DNA from: Burkholderiales bacterium
GTDB taxonomy: Bacteria; Pseudomonadota; Gammaproteobacteria; Burkholderiales; Burkholderiaceae_D
Assembly: GCA_028868455.1 (NCBI GenBank)
Contig: JAGWUK010000034.1
Coordinates: forward strand, 1-12,137
Direction: 5' to 3'
Length of the DNA stretch: 12,137 nt
Positions 1-7,345 of this stretch are shown here, one piece after another. The translations under genes and the position numbers were made by a program. Position 1 is the stretch's first letter. Each line of letters begins with the position of its first letter. The notes beneath the pieces were generated by a model. The model did no database searches. It was not told the DNA's origin and saw nothing but the letters and a program-made list of their open reading frames with translations.

Positions 1-407
1 ATTTTCTGGCTGCGGCTTTATTGTGTCGCGCTTATCTGCCGCGAATGGTGCAACAGACAGACGCAGCCATCATCAATATTTCGTCTGGCCTGGCCATCGT
101 CCCCAAAGAAAACGCTTCCATGTATTGCGCGTCGAAAGCGGCCTTGCACAGTTTTTCGCAAAGCTTGCGCTGGCAGCTGGAAAACACGCCCGTGCGAGTG
201 TTCGAGGTGTTGCCGCCACTGGTCGATACGGCGATGACAGCAGGACGCGGTCAAGGCAAGATCACAGCCGACCAACTGGCTGACGAATTCTGGGAAAATT
301 TCGTCAACGACCGCTATCAGATGCTGATCGGCAAAACACGGCTACTCGCCTTCATCAACCGCTTTGTGCCTTCGCTCGCTCAGAAAATTATGCGCGGCAG
401 CAAATAA
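1..407 (+). CDS. SDR-family oxidoreductase, DltE-like (5' truncated by window)
   Basis: This is the C-terminal part of a short-chain dehydrogenase/reductase, an NAD(P)-dependent Rossmann-fold oxidoreductase. The frame is open from the window edge (codons from base 3), so the N-terminal nucleotide-binding motif lies outside. Seen: the strand and Ser of the catalytic centre (IINISSGLA), then the YCASK segment carrying the catalytic Tyr and Lys (YxxxK), then the helix typical of the family. The C-terminal stretch VLPPLVDTAMT followed by an ITADQLADEFW-like segment matches the DltE/COG3967 subgroup rather than FabG. Members of that subgroup carry the name of D-alanine esterification of teichoic acid, but in Gram-negative bacteria their substrate is unknown, so no specific reaction is claimed. 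The TTG at 21 is only an internal Leu and not a credible start, because the frame continues upstream with SDR-like sequence. The gene converges on the dioxygenase gene at 539. Confidence 0.85.
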   Translation, partial: FLAAALLCRAYLPRMVQQTDAAIINISSGLAIVPKENASMYCASKAALHSFSQSLRWQLENTPVRVFEVLPPLVDTAMTAGRGQGKITADQLADEFWENFVNDRYQMLIGKTRLLAFINRFVPSLAQKIMRGSK

Positions 408-437
408 AAAGCAGAGACGCAGAAACATCAAAAACGA

Positions 438-503
438 AAACCGCTTATTCCACGCGCCTTTCGGCATCAAATGTGCCGCAAATGCGCGTGGAATAAGCGG
501 TTT
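438..503. terminator. Bidirectional terminator-like 20-bp perfect inverted repeat
   Basis: Arms at 438-457 and 484-503 are exact reverse complements over 20 bp (left arm AAACCGCTTATTCCACGCGC). The 26-nt loop holds a second small stem (CGGCA at 462-466 with TGCCG at 474-478). The left flank is A-rich (431-440) and the right flank T-rich (501-509), so RNA from either strand would end in a hairpin followed by U-rich sequence. It sits between two convergent genes, 31 bp after one stop and 36 bp before the other, exactly where a shared terminator is expected. The stem is unusually long for a plain intrinsic terminator. Confidence 0.7.
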
Positions 504-538
504 CATTTTCAAGCGATAAAAATTTGGCGACACCCGAG

Positions 539-1315
539 CTAAGAAAGTACGACCGACATCATACTGATTGCGCCCAGTTCGATGCCGTCGCTTGCAATAC
601 TGAGCTGATCTTCAGGCTGGTGGCTGCCGATGACGTACAACAGCGGTAAAAAATGTTCGTTGGTCGGAACAGATAAAGCAGCATCCTGACCGAATTGCTC
701 ATAGTGAACGACCTTATCCCAGTCTGCGCTGAGCAAGGCGGCACGCATCTTGTCGTTAAACCGATGCGCCCAGGCGTGCCCTGCCGGATCGGCGCTCATG
801 CGCCGCAGGTTATGTACAACGTTGCCACTGGCCATCAGCATGATTCCTTCGTCACGCAGGCAGGCCAGCTTTTTGCCAATGTCGAAATGCCAGCTTGCTG
901 GTTGCGATAAATCCAGGCTGAGCTGGACGACGGGAATATCCGCCAAAGGGTAAGTCTTGGTCAAAACCGACCAGGTTCCGTGATCCAGCCCCCAATCCTG
1001 ATTTTGCTGTACCGGCAGGGGCGCCAGCAATTCGGCGACACGCCTGGCCAGCGCCGGACTGCCGGGGGCCGGGTATTGCATATCGAACAAAGCCTGCGGA
1101 AAACCACCGAAATCGTGGATAGTCTTTGGTTTTTCCATTGCGGTCACCGCGATACCGTGCGTCATCCAATGCGCAGAGACCATCAAAATCGCCTTGGGAC
1201 GCGGAAAATCCTGGCCGAATTGTGTCCAGGTCTTGGTGTAGGTGTTTTCCTCAATGGCATTCATCGGACTGCCATGACCAAAAAATATGGCGGGCATTCT
1301 GTTTGTGGTCGGCAT
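539..1315 (-). CDS. ygiD: 4,5-DOPA dioxygenase extradiol (YgiD/LigB family)
   Basis: 258-aa class III extradiol ring-cleavage dioxygenase of the YgiD/DODA family, a cytoplasmic metalloenzyme. E. coli YgiD and plant DODA open the ring of L-DOPA between carbons 4 and 5; the natural substrate in most bacteria is uncertain. Seen: the N-terminal FFGHGSPM motif with His14, VSAHW with His49, IHDFGGFP (67-73), GLDHGTW (109-115), SGNVVHNL (163-170) and NEHFLPL with His221. By correspondence with E. coli YgiD, His14, His49 and His221 are the likely metal ligands. The length is normal for the family and no key motif is missing. The ATG start is preceded by a purine-rich AGAGAGA stretch as ribosome binding site. 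The gene is transcribed divergently from the DUF2721 gene (90-bp gap) and stands alone as a single-gene unit. Confidence 0.9.
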   Translation of the reverse strand: MPTTNRMPAIFFGHGSPMNAIEENTYTKTWTQFGQDFPRPKAILMVSAHWMTHGIAVTAMEKPKTIHDFGGFPQALFDMQYPAPGSPALARRVAELLAPLPVQQNQDWGLDHGTWSVLTKTYPLADIPVVQLSLDLSQPASWHFDIGKKLACLRDEGIMLMASGNVVHNLRRMSADPAGHAWAHRFNDKMRAALLSADWDKVVHYEQFGQDAALSVPTNEHFLPLLYVIGSHQPEDQLSIASDGIELGAISMMSVVLS

Positions 1316-1405
1316 ACGCGATCTCTCTCTGTGGCAAAGTTCAGGACATGATATCCGTCATTTCAATGGCACTGTAGAATGCAAAAAAAATGAAAGGAAT
1401 GCTTC

Positions 1406-1873
1406 ATGATCAACCTTCAACTTGGTGACGTCAGCCACATTATTCAACTGGCGATTGCCCCTGTGTTTTTGCTGACTGGTGTTGGCACCAAACTTTCGGT
1501 ACTCACCAGTCGCCTGGCGCGCATTATTGACCGCTCAAGAGTGGTGGAGGAGCAATTGATTGCCGCCGATGGCAGTCCGGTTTGCGTGGGTCTGCAGGAA
1601 GAATTGAACGAGCTGTATGAGCGCGCCCGCCTGATCAATCGCGCGATTGCGTTGAGTACGTCTTGCGGTCTTCTGATTTGTCTGGTGATCGCGTCCTTGT
1701 TTATGGGGGACGCAATCAGCATTAATCTCGATAAATTTATCGCCGCCTTATTTGTCGGCGGCATCTTTTCCCTGATCGGCAGTTTTATTTACTTTATGCG
1801 CGAGATTTTCGTGGCGACCAAGACCTTGTCGCGCCAGCATAAGCTGGGAAAAAGCAAAATCATCGCGCGTTAA
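1406..1873 (+). CDS. DUF2721 family small membrane protein
   Basis: 155-aa inner-membrane protein of the uncharacterised DUF2721 family. Seen: three hydrophobic segments (about residues 10-28, 80-100 and 110-131). Between the first and second lies a charged cytosolic-type segment (TSRLARIIDRSRVVEEQL, then LQEELNELYERARLINRAI) that is probably a helical hairpin. The early HIIQLAIAPVFLLTGVGTKL segment and the SRLARIIDR segment are what I recognise as the family signature. The ATG start is supported by AAAGGA at 1393-1398, 7 nt upstream. The C-terminus is basic (KLGKSKIIAR). No catalytic residues are evident and no function should be inferred. The stop lies 26 bp from the convergent stop of the lipoprotein gene, with no hairpin in between. 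Confidence 0.85.
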   Translation: MINLQLGDVSHIIQLAIAPVFLLTGVGTKLSVLTSRLARIIDRSRVVEEQLIAADGSPVCVGLQEELNELYERARLINRAIALSTSCGLLICLVIASLFMGDAISINLDKFIAALFVGGIFSLIGSFIYFMREIFVATKTLSRQHKLGKSKIIAR

Positions 1874-1899
1874 GCAACTGTTAAGCTACTTTCACCGCC

Positions 1900-3306
1900 T
1901 CATGTTTTAGGTACAGGGATAGGCTGCACCAACACGTAGACATCAATCGCTGCGGTCCCCGGGTTGGCCACCGTAATCGGCTGATAACTTCCGCTGACAC
2001 GGAACACCATCAAGGTATCGCTGGTAACAACCGGGGTAATAAATCCTGCACTGCCAGTCGTTGCGCCAGCGAGGATAACCGGCGGACCGGATACTTGTGT
2101 CCAGCTGTAATAAACCGTGTTCGATCCTGTATTCGACGGTGCATCGACTTTCAACGTCACGGCGGTGCTGCTCAGCGCAACTTGTGTCGGCGTGTAGGAA
2201 ATCAGCGAAATCGGTGGCAACGGATCAACATAGAACACGACATCCAATTGCTTGATCGGATCAATAGAAACACCCCCCGGCGAAATTGGTGAAGTGGAGG
2301 CATTCAGCGTAAAGACAAAGTTCGTGCGTGTGTCGACAAATTTCGGCAAGGCGGTACTGGCGACACTGCTGGACGGGTTGAAAATCTGTACCGACGGACC
2401 AGATTTTTGCGTCCAGTAATAATAGATCACGCCACCTTCAATTAATTTGCCGTTCGCATCGTATTGCACCGTTTTGCTACCATCCAGAGTAATTGTCGAC
2501 CCAGCGGCAACCACACCGCCGCTATATGAAATTGGAACGACCGTTGGCTTGATGATGGGATTGATGGTCACGTTTTGCAGCGCCGTACCGATTTTTTGCT
2601 TGTCATCCGTGACACGGCATTGGAATTTGAGCGCTGTCGACGCAGTCACAACTGGCGCGACAAAAGTAGCGGTCGCCGTATCTGCTGAAACCAAATTAAT
2701 CGTCAGCCCTGCCGCATCAGACGCCACCCATTGATAGGCATACGGAGCGCCCGTCGTCGCCGGTGTACCACCGCTTCCCGAACAAGTCATCGTGACCTTG
2801 TCGCCGGAAGTCACGGTGATATCGTTCCCCGCTTTGGCGACAGGATTGTAGGTTGTCGAAGCTTCTTTCAGGACGACCAGCGTGGTCGATGCATTGACAT
2901 TGTTTCCTTTGGCGTCGCTGGCGTATAAAGTCAGTTTGTACGTGTAGTCTCCGGTCAGCAAGCTGGGGGGCGTTAATTGCAAAACGCAGGTGGCATCCGT
3001 GCCAGCAGCATTTTTTACGGTGTTCTTACAATCGGCATTACCCAATGCCGAAACCCAGTTGGCACCGAGTGTTAATGCTTCGAGCTTCCAGTACATATTG
3101 GTAATGCTGCCAGCGGCACTGCTGACTTGTCCGGTAAAGGTCAGGGCGTTGCCATTGGATACGGTCAACGGTGCGGGTACGGAGATGGACATATTCGCCG
3201 TGCTGCCACTGGTTCCTGTGCCGCTGCCGCCGCCACTACCGCCGCCGCAAGCTGCAAGCGCCAGGCTAAAAAACATCATTAAGGCTAGTTTCATGGACTG
3301 AGACAC
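1900..3306 (-). CDS. Surface lipoprotein with tandem PKD/Ig-like domains
   Basis: Predicted 468-aa lipoprotein exported by Sec and anchored through an N-terminal Cys. The chosen start is a GTG at 3306: GGAG (3312-3315) lies 5 nt upstream, and this start places a short n-region and hydrophobic core (MKLALMMFFSLALAAC) directly before a lipobox LAAC with Cys20. The frame stays open to 3384 and an ATG lies at 3294, but the 3384 and 3354 ATGs lack a ribosome site and would bury the signal. After the Cys comes a Gly/Ser linker (GGGSGGGSG), then about four beta-sandwich-like modules (roughly 45-150, 157-250, 252-365, 366-468). The last two share the core Y-Y-x-W-T-Q-x-S-G-P; the second has a PKD-like start and FQCRVTDD end. 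The first two each contain a Cys pair. No catalytic domain is visible, so it is probably an adhesion, scaffold or binding protein. The specific role is unknown. Confidence 0.75.
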   Translation of the reverse strand: MSQSMKLALMMFFSLALAACGGGSGGGSGTGTSGSTANMSISVPAPLTVSNGNALTFTGQVSSAAGSITNMYWKLEALTLGANWVSALGNADCKNTVKNAAGTDATCVLQLTPPSLLTGDYTYKLTLYASDAKGNNVNASTTLVVLKEASTTYNPVAKAGNDITVTSGDKVTMTCSGSGGTPATTGAPYAYQWVASDAAGLTINLVSADTATATFVAPVVTASTALKFQCRVTDDKQKIGTALQNVTINPIIKPTVVPISYSGGVVAAGSTITLDGSKTVQYDANGKLIEGGVIYYYWTQKSGPSVQIFNPSSSVASTALPKFVDTRTNFVFTLNASTSPISPGGVSIDPIKQLDVVFYVDPLPPISLISYTPTQVALSSTAVTLKVDAPSNTGSNTVYYSWTQVSGPPVILAGATTGSAGFITPVVTSDTLMVFRVSGSYQPITVANPGTAAIDVYVLVQPIPVPKT

Positions 3307-3311
3307 GCTGA

Positions 3312-3315
3312 CTCC
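3312..3315 (-). promoter_or_regulatory. Ribosome binding site deciding the GTG start of the lipoprotein gene
   Basis: Reading the minus strand, GGAG is followed by 5 nt (TCAGC) and then the GTG at 3306-3304. None of the in-frame ATGs at 3384, 3354 or 3294 has a comparable site at proper spacing; for the 3294 ATG the same GGAG is 17 nt away. Confidence 0.55.
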
Positions 3316-3491
3316 GTTGGATAGGTAAGGACAAACTTGGGAAATAGTCGCCATTGTAACTTTAGCTTGGACAATGCAGTACATCCATGCCGGTTTATGA
3401 CAAAAAGTTTAACGTTGTAGATTTGCGAACGACCGTGCAAAAAAAGTTTAGGTGTGGCACTCTAATGCAAAATATTCCAACTATCCACAAC

Positions 3492-3495
3492 GGAG
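3492..3495 (+). promoter_or_regulatory. Ribosome binding site deciding the acyl-CoA synthetase start
   Basis: GGAG followed by ACAGC and the ATG at 3501. The spacing (5 nt) and core are the same as for the divergent lipoprotein gene. It favours the 3501 ATG over the upstream in-frame ATGs at 3387 and 3465. Confidence 0.6.
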
Positions 3496-3500
3496 ACAGC

Positions 3501-5165
3501 ATGAACACCGCCCACTATGCTCATTGGCCGCAGGGACTTCCCCATCATCTGATCGCCCCGGAAACCAGTGTGTACGAAAATCTGCACATTTCGGCGATGC
3601 GTTACCCGGACAAGCCAGCGATTATTTTTTACGACTCCGTACTGACGTATGCGCAACTGCACCAGGAAGTGCTGGCACTGGCGGGATATTTACAGCAAGA
3701 ATGTGGCGTCAAGCGTGGCGACCGGGTTTTGCTGGACATGCAAAATTGCCCGCAATTTGTCATCGGGTTTTATGCCATTCTGCGCGCTGACGCGATGGTC
3801 GTCCCGGTCAATCCCATGCTGATGACGGATGAGTTGTCGCATTACATCAGCGACAGCGGCGCACAAACGGCTCTGGTTTCTCAGGATGTCTTTCCGCGGC
3901 TATTGCCATTGGTAGGGCATTCCGGCCTGCAACATGCCGTGGTTGCAACCTATTCGGATCATCTCACCCGCGACACTTCACTGACAATTCCTGACATCGT
4001 GCGGGCGCCACGCGATGTGGCTGCTCACCCTGGCGTCACAACATGGCAGGATGCCATTGCGCATCAATATGTTCCTGCACCGCATCTGGCCAGTTCTGAT
4101 GATCTGGCGTGTATGCCGTACACCTCCGGCACCACAGGCAAGCCGAAAGGCTGTATTCATAACCATCGTTCGGTCATGTTCAATATTGTTGGCAGCCCGA
4201 CCTGGTCCGGAGCGATCGTACCAACACATGTGGCACTGGCGGTATTGCCGTTTTTCCATGTGACGGGGATGCAGTCGGTCATGAATGCCATGATTTATTG
4301 CGGCGGAACCCTGGTTATCTTACCGCGCTGGGATAGGGATGCGGCGGGACAACTCATCACGCGTTATCACGTCACCAACTGGACGCTGGTGCCGCCAATG
4401 ATGATTGATTTCCTGTCCAATCCACGTTTGCCGGAATACGATATTTCCAAACTGACGCGCGTCTCTGGCGGCGGCGCGGCGATGCCGGCAGCGATCGCAC
4501 AGAAGTTACTGGATTTATCGGGGCAGGTGTATATGGAGGGTTATGGTTTGTCGGAAACCATGGCGCCATCGCACCTGAATCCGCCGCAACGCATGAAACA
4601 ACAATGTCTGGGCATTCCGTATTTCAACGTGGATTCGCGCGTCGTTGACCCAACGACATTACAAGAAGTTAAACAAGGCGAGACCGGGGAAATCTGGATA
4701 CACGGCCCGCAAGTGTTTCAAGGCTACTGGAATGATGCGCAAAAGACGGCTGAATCTTTCGCTGAATTAGACGGTAAGCGCTTTTTCCGATCGGGGGATC
4801 TGGGATACATTGATGAAGAAGGATTTTTCTTTTTCACTGACAGGCTCAAACGCATGATCAATGCCAGTGGATTCAAGGTCTGGCCAGCCGAAGTCGAATC
4901 CATGATGTATCAGCATCCGGCGATACAGGAATGTTGCATCATCGCGGCGCAAGATGCTTATCGCGGTGAAACGGTGAAAGCGGTCATTGTGAAAAAACCC
5001 GGTGCCCAGGCCACGGCTGAAGACATCATGACATGGGCACACGAAAAAATGGCTGCCTATAAAGTACCGCGCTTTGTCGAGTTTGTCGACACATTACCGA
5101 AATCCGGTACCGGTAAAGTCATGTGGCGCACCTTGCAGGAGAAAGAAGCGGCAGCGCGCCAGTAG
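3501..5165 (+). CDS. Long/medium-chain acyl-CoA synthetase (AMP-forming)
   Basis: 554-aa member of the ANL superfamily, which activates a carboxylic acid with ATP to an acyl-adenylate and transfers it to coenzyme A in the cytoplasm. Seen, numbered from the ATG at 3501: the ATP-binding loop YTSGTTGKPKG at 207-217, GYGLSET at 347-353, SGDLGY with ribose-binding Asp433, the hinge region RLKRMINASGFKVWPAEVE, and the C-terminal catalytic Lys539 in PKSGTGKVMWR. All core motifs are intact and the length is normal, so an active ligase is expected. Sequence resembles fatty-acyl-CoA ligases most, but chain length cannot be read from it, and an aromatic or short-chain acid is possible. The frame is open back to 3387, but the extra 38 residues look non-coding and a good ribosome site precedes 3501. 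Divergent from the lipoprotein gene; ends 14 bp before the convergent thioesterase stop. Confidence 0.9.
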   Translation: MNTAHYAHWPQGLPHHLIAPETSVYENLHISAMRYPDKPAIIFYDSVLTYAQLHQEVLALAGYLQQECGVKRGDRVLLDMQNCPQFVIGFYAILRADAMVVPVNPMLMTDELSHYISDSGAQTALVSQDVFPRLLPLVGHSGLQHAVVATYSDHLTRDTSLTIPDIVRAPRDVAAHPGVTTWQDAIAHQYVPAPHLASSDDLACMPYTSGTTGKPKGCIHNHRSVMFNIVGSPTWSGAIVPTHVALAVLPFFHVTGMQSVMNAMIYCGGTLVILPRWDRDAAGQLITRYHVTNWTLVPPMMIDFLSNPRLPEYDISKLTRVSGGGAAMPAAIAQKLLDLSGQVYMEGYGLSETMAPSHLNPPQRMKQQCLGIPYFNVDSRVVDPTTLQEVKQGETGEIWIHGPQVFQGYWNDAQKTAESFAELDGKRFFRSGDLGYIDEEGFFFFTDRLKRMINASGFKVWPAEVESMMYQHPAIQECCIIAAQDAYRGETVKAVIVKKPGAQATAEDIMTWAHEKMAAYKVPRFVEFVDTLPKSGTGKVMWRTLQEKEAAARQ

Positions 5166-5179
5166 GCAGCTTCTGCAAG

Positions 5180-5713
5180 TCAGGGCAGCGGAAAAATCAG
5201 GCAAGTCGTCGTAGCGTGCGCGTACACTTTTCCGCTGGCGTCGATAATACGCCCTTCCGCTGTGCCGACCTGACGTCCGACTTGTATCACTTTCCCTTCG
5301 GCTCTGACCGGCCCGGTTTTGTCGGTCAGCGCACGGATCAGATTGACCTTGATTTCCAGCGTGGTATAGCCGACCCCCTTGGGTAACATGGATTGCACAG
5401 CACAACCGACGGCAGAATCAAGCAAAGTGCAAAAGTAGCCGCCATGTACGCTGCCGAGTGGATTGTAATGTTGAATTCCAGGCGTTCCCTGAAAAACAAT
5501 GCGTCCGGGTTCACCTTCGACTGGAAAGAAATCCAGCGTTTTGCCGATATGAGCAACCGGAAAATCGCCATGCAAAATCCCCTGCAAAAATTCGAAACCG
5601 CTCAGAGATTTCATTTTTTCCAGGCCAATGATGCCCGGTTCCGCCATTCTGGCGCGCACTTCTTTTTCACGGTCCAGCCATTGCTGCAATACCGATACGG
5701 TTTCTTGTTGCAT
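5180..5713 (-). CDS. PaaI-family hotdog thioesterase (second gene of pair)
   Basis: 177-aa hotdog-fold acyl-CoA thioesterase that would hydrolyse an acyl-CoA (PaaI-type enzymes often use aryl-acetyl-CoA) to free acid and CoA. Seen: the family core NPLGSVHGG with HGG at 90-92 and Asp99 in TLLDSA, the usual active-site helix; then GYTTLEIKVNLIRAL, the central strand typical of PaaI/YbgC relatives, and a C-terminal AHATTTCLIF strand. A roughly 50-residue charged N-terminal extension (REKEVRARMAEPG) precedes the hotdog core and makes it longer than the usual 130-150 aa. The start ATG overlaps the stop of the upstream gene by one base (TGATG), with AAGGA 6 nt before it (5720-5724), so translation is probably coupled. 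It converges on the acyl-CoA synthetase with only 14 bp between stops. Substrate unknown. Confidence 0.85.
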   Translation of the reverse strand: MQQETVSVLQQWLDREKEVRARMAEPGIIGLEKMKSLSGFEFLQGILHGDFPVAHIGKTLDFFPVEGEPGRIVFQGTPGIQHYNPLGSVHGGYFCTLLDSAVGCAVQSMLPKGVGYTTLEIKVNLIRALTDKTGPVRAEGKVIQVGRQVGTAEGRIIDASGKVYAHATTTCLIFPLP

Positions 5714-6150
5714 CAGTTTTCCTTTTTTGGGAATAAGATCATTTGGGTGCAGCGAAACAGGGCGATCTTCTTGCCCTGATAGCTAACGACAGCGTCCCAG
5801 ACCTGCGTTGTTTTGCCTAAATGACAGGCAGTTGCATGTACGGAAATGGTGCCTTCACGCGCCGTTCCCAGGTGATTGGATTTCAATTCTATCGTCGTGA
5901 AGCTCTGTGCACCTTCCGGCAAACTGGCAATGCAGCCATAACCACAGGCGGTATCGGCCAATGCCACCACGGTACCGGCGTGCAGGTAACCGTTGGGCGC
6001 CAGCAAATATGGTTCGATATCCAGTTCTGCATGGGCTTCACCGTTCGCCACCGATAAAATTCGTACACCGAGATGTCCGGGTAAATATGTCGCGCCGAAT
6101 TGATTCAACTTGTCTGCTTGCTCAGTCGGCGATAAATTCGCTTTGTTCAT
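5713..6150 (-). CDS. PaaI-family hotdog thioesterase (first gene of pair)
   Basis: 145-aa single-domain hotdog thioesterase, the size of classical PaaI. Seen: NGYLHAGTVVALADTACG with HAG at 57-59 and Asp66 as the likely catalytic carboxylate, then QSFTTIELKSNHLGTAREG, the central strand and turn of the family, and a closing strand at IALFRCTQMIL. It is clearly a different paralogue from the gene that follows it: HAG instead of HGG, no N-terminal extension, and little identity outside the core. The two may form separate homomers or work on different acyl groups. Start ATG at 6150 with a modest purine stretch (GAAGAG) upstream. The gene lies 97 bp from the divergent GlxA-type regulator, whose binding site could control this operon (inference). 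Confidence 0.85.
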   Translation of the reverse strand: MNKANLSPTEQADKLNQFGATYLPGHLGVRILSVANGEAHAELDIEPYLLAPNGYLHAGTVVALADTACGYGCIASLPEGAQSFTTIELKSNHLGTAREGTISVHATACHLGKTTQVWDAVVSYQGKKIALFRCTQMILFPKKEN

Positions 6151-6247
6151 GGTGCTCTTCGGTGAAATATTGTCTGAAACGATTGTAGATATTGCGCATC
6201 TTAATTGATAGTGTCAGTATTGACTCTTTTGTGGCAAATAACGACAA

Positions 6248-7345
6248 ATGACGCATATCGAGATCTGGGTCTATCCGCAATGCATGGCATCCGCAGTGAC
6301 CGGCCCCTTAGACGTTCTGACGGTTGCCAATGCGGTCTGGGCGATCAGGAACAAGGACGCCGAATTTCCCCTGTTCAGCTGGAGCATTCGCTCGCTGGAC
6401 GGCTTGCCTGTCCGTACCCCGGCGCAGTTTAGCCTCGGCGTCGATGGCGCGATAGAAATGGATAGTCGAGCTGACGTGGTTCTTTTGCCCGGGATTTACG
6501 TAGGCAACGGCATCAAAGGCTTATTGGAAACGGTACACAATCTGGCGCCATTGATGCCCTTGCTTCGTCAGCGGCATGCCAATGGATGCCTGCTGGCATC
6601 GAATTGCAGCGCCAGCTTCCTTCTGGCCGAATCCGGGTTGCTGGACGGCGGCCAAGCCACAACGGCATGGTGGCTGGAGCGTGCATTTCAGGCGCGTTAT
6701 CCGCAAGTGGCGTTGAAACAGGCCGAAGTGCTGGTCGAAAACCAGAATATCGTGACCACCGGCGCTGCCACCACCTATCTGAATCTCGCTTATCACCTGC
6801 TGGAGCGGTTTGCCGGTCACGACATTGCTACCAGCGTAGCCAAGACCTTATTGATTGACGCCAATCGCGCATCCCAAATGCCGTATATGCAATTAATGGA
6901 AATGACGCAACAAGAAAACCAGACACACTCGGACAAGCTGGTACACAGAGCCCAAAAATGGATGCGCCAGCATTCACACCTGGCATTCCGCTTGCCCGCG
7001 CTGGCGAATTATCTGGCCGTCAGCGAACGCACAGTGATTCGTCATTTCCATCAGATAGTGGATACCACTCCGGCAAGCTATGCGCAGCAAATCAAGATGG
7101 ATATTGCCAAGCGCCTGCTGGAGACCACCACGCTGACACTGGAGCAAATTGCCGAGCGCACGGGCTACAGCGATCCCAGTTCTTTCCGTCGTTTATTCAA
7201 GCGGCATAGCGGTTTATCACCAGCAGCGTACAGAGAAAAGTTTGGGCCGGTAAAGCGCCATAAAAAAGGTGTTGGCTCAATCGCTGCTACAGCCACCGCT
7301 ACAACCACCGCTGCATCCGCCGCTACAGCCATGACCTCCCCCTGA
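6248..7345 (+). CDS. GlxA-family transcriptional regulator (DJ-1/PfpI + AraC HTH)
   Basis: 365-aa cytoplasmic regulator. The N-terminal half (about 1-190) is a DJ-1/PfpI-like domain with the nucleophile-elbow Cys120 in SNCSASFLL and the downstream GLLDGG element. The C-terminal part (about 230-335) is a double helix-turn-helix AraC domain (RLPALANYLAVSERTVIRHF and LEQIAERTGYSDPSSFRRLF). GlxA-type regulators sense small metabolites in several pathways; the ligand here is unknown. The Cys is kept, but the residue after the TT that is often His in this fold is Ala (ATTAWW), so enzymatic activity is unlikely and ligand sensing more likely. After the normal AraC end (PAAYREKFGPVKR) there is a 30-residue Ala/Thr tail encoded by a 12-bp repeat that also encodes the end of the opposing gene. 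The divergent thioesterase operon is the natural candidate target. I see no strong Shine-Dalgarno before the ATG. Confidence 0.88.
   Translation: MTHIEIWVYPQCMASAVTGPLDVLTVANAVWAIRNKDAEFPLFSWSIRSLDGLPVRTPAQFSLGVDGAIEMDSRADVVLLPGIYVGNGIKGLLETVHNLAPLMPLLRQRHANGCLLASNCSASFLLAESGLLDGGQATTAWWLERAFQARYPQVALKQAEVLVENQNIVTTGAATTYLNLAYHLLERFAGHDIATSVAKTLLIDANRASQMPYMQLMEMTQQENQTHSDKLVHRAQKWMRQHSHLAFRLPALANYLAVSERTVIRHFHQIVDTTPASYAQQIKMDIAKRLLETTTLTLEQIAERTGYSDPSSFRRLFKRHSGLSPAAYREKFGPVKRHKKGVGSIAATATATTTAASAATAMTSP

Noticed and set aside
1367..1383. Sigma-54-like promoter TGGCAC...TGCA before the DUF2721 gene
   Set aside because: The gap between the GG and GC elements is 11 bp instead of the strict 10, and the rest of the consensus is poor.
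3387..3500. 38-residue N-terminal extension of the acyl-CoA synthetase
   Set aside because: No ribosome site before 3387, no family similarity in the extension, and a good GGAG site precedes the ATG at 3501.
7286..7333. CRISPR-like or satellite array
   Set aside because: The units are contiguous 12-bp repeats without spacers and lie inside two coding tails.
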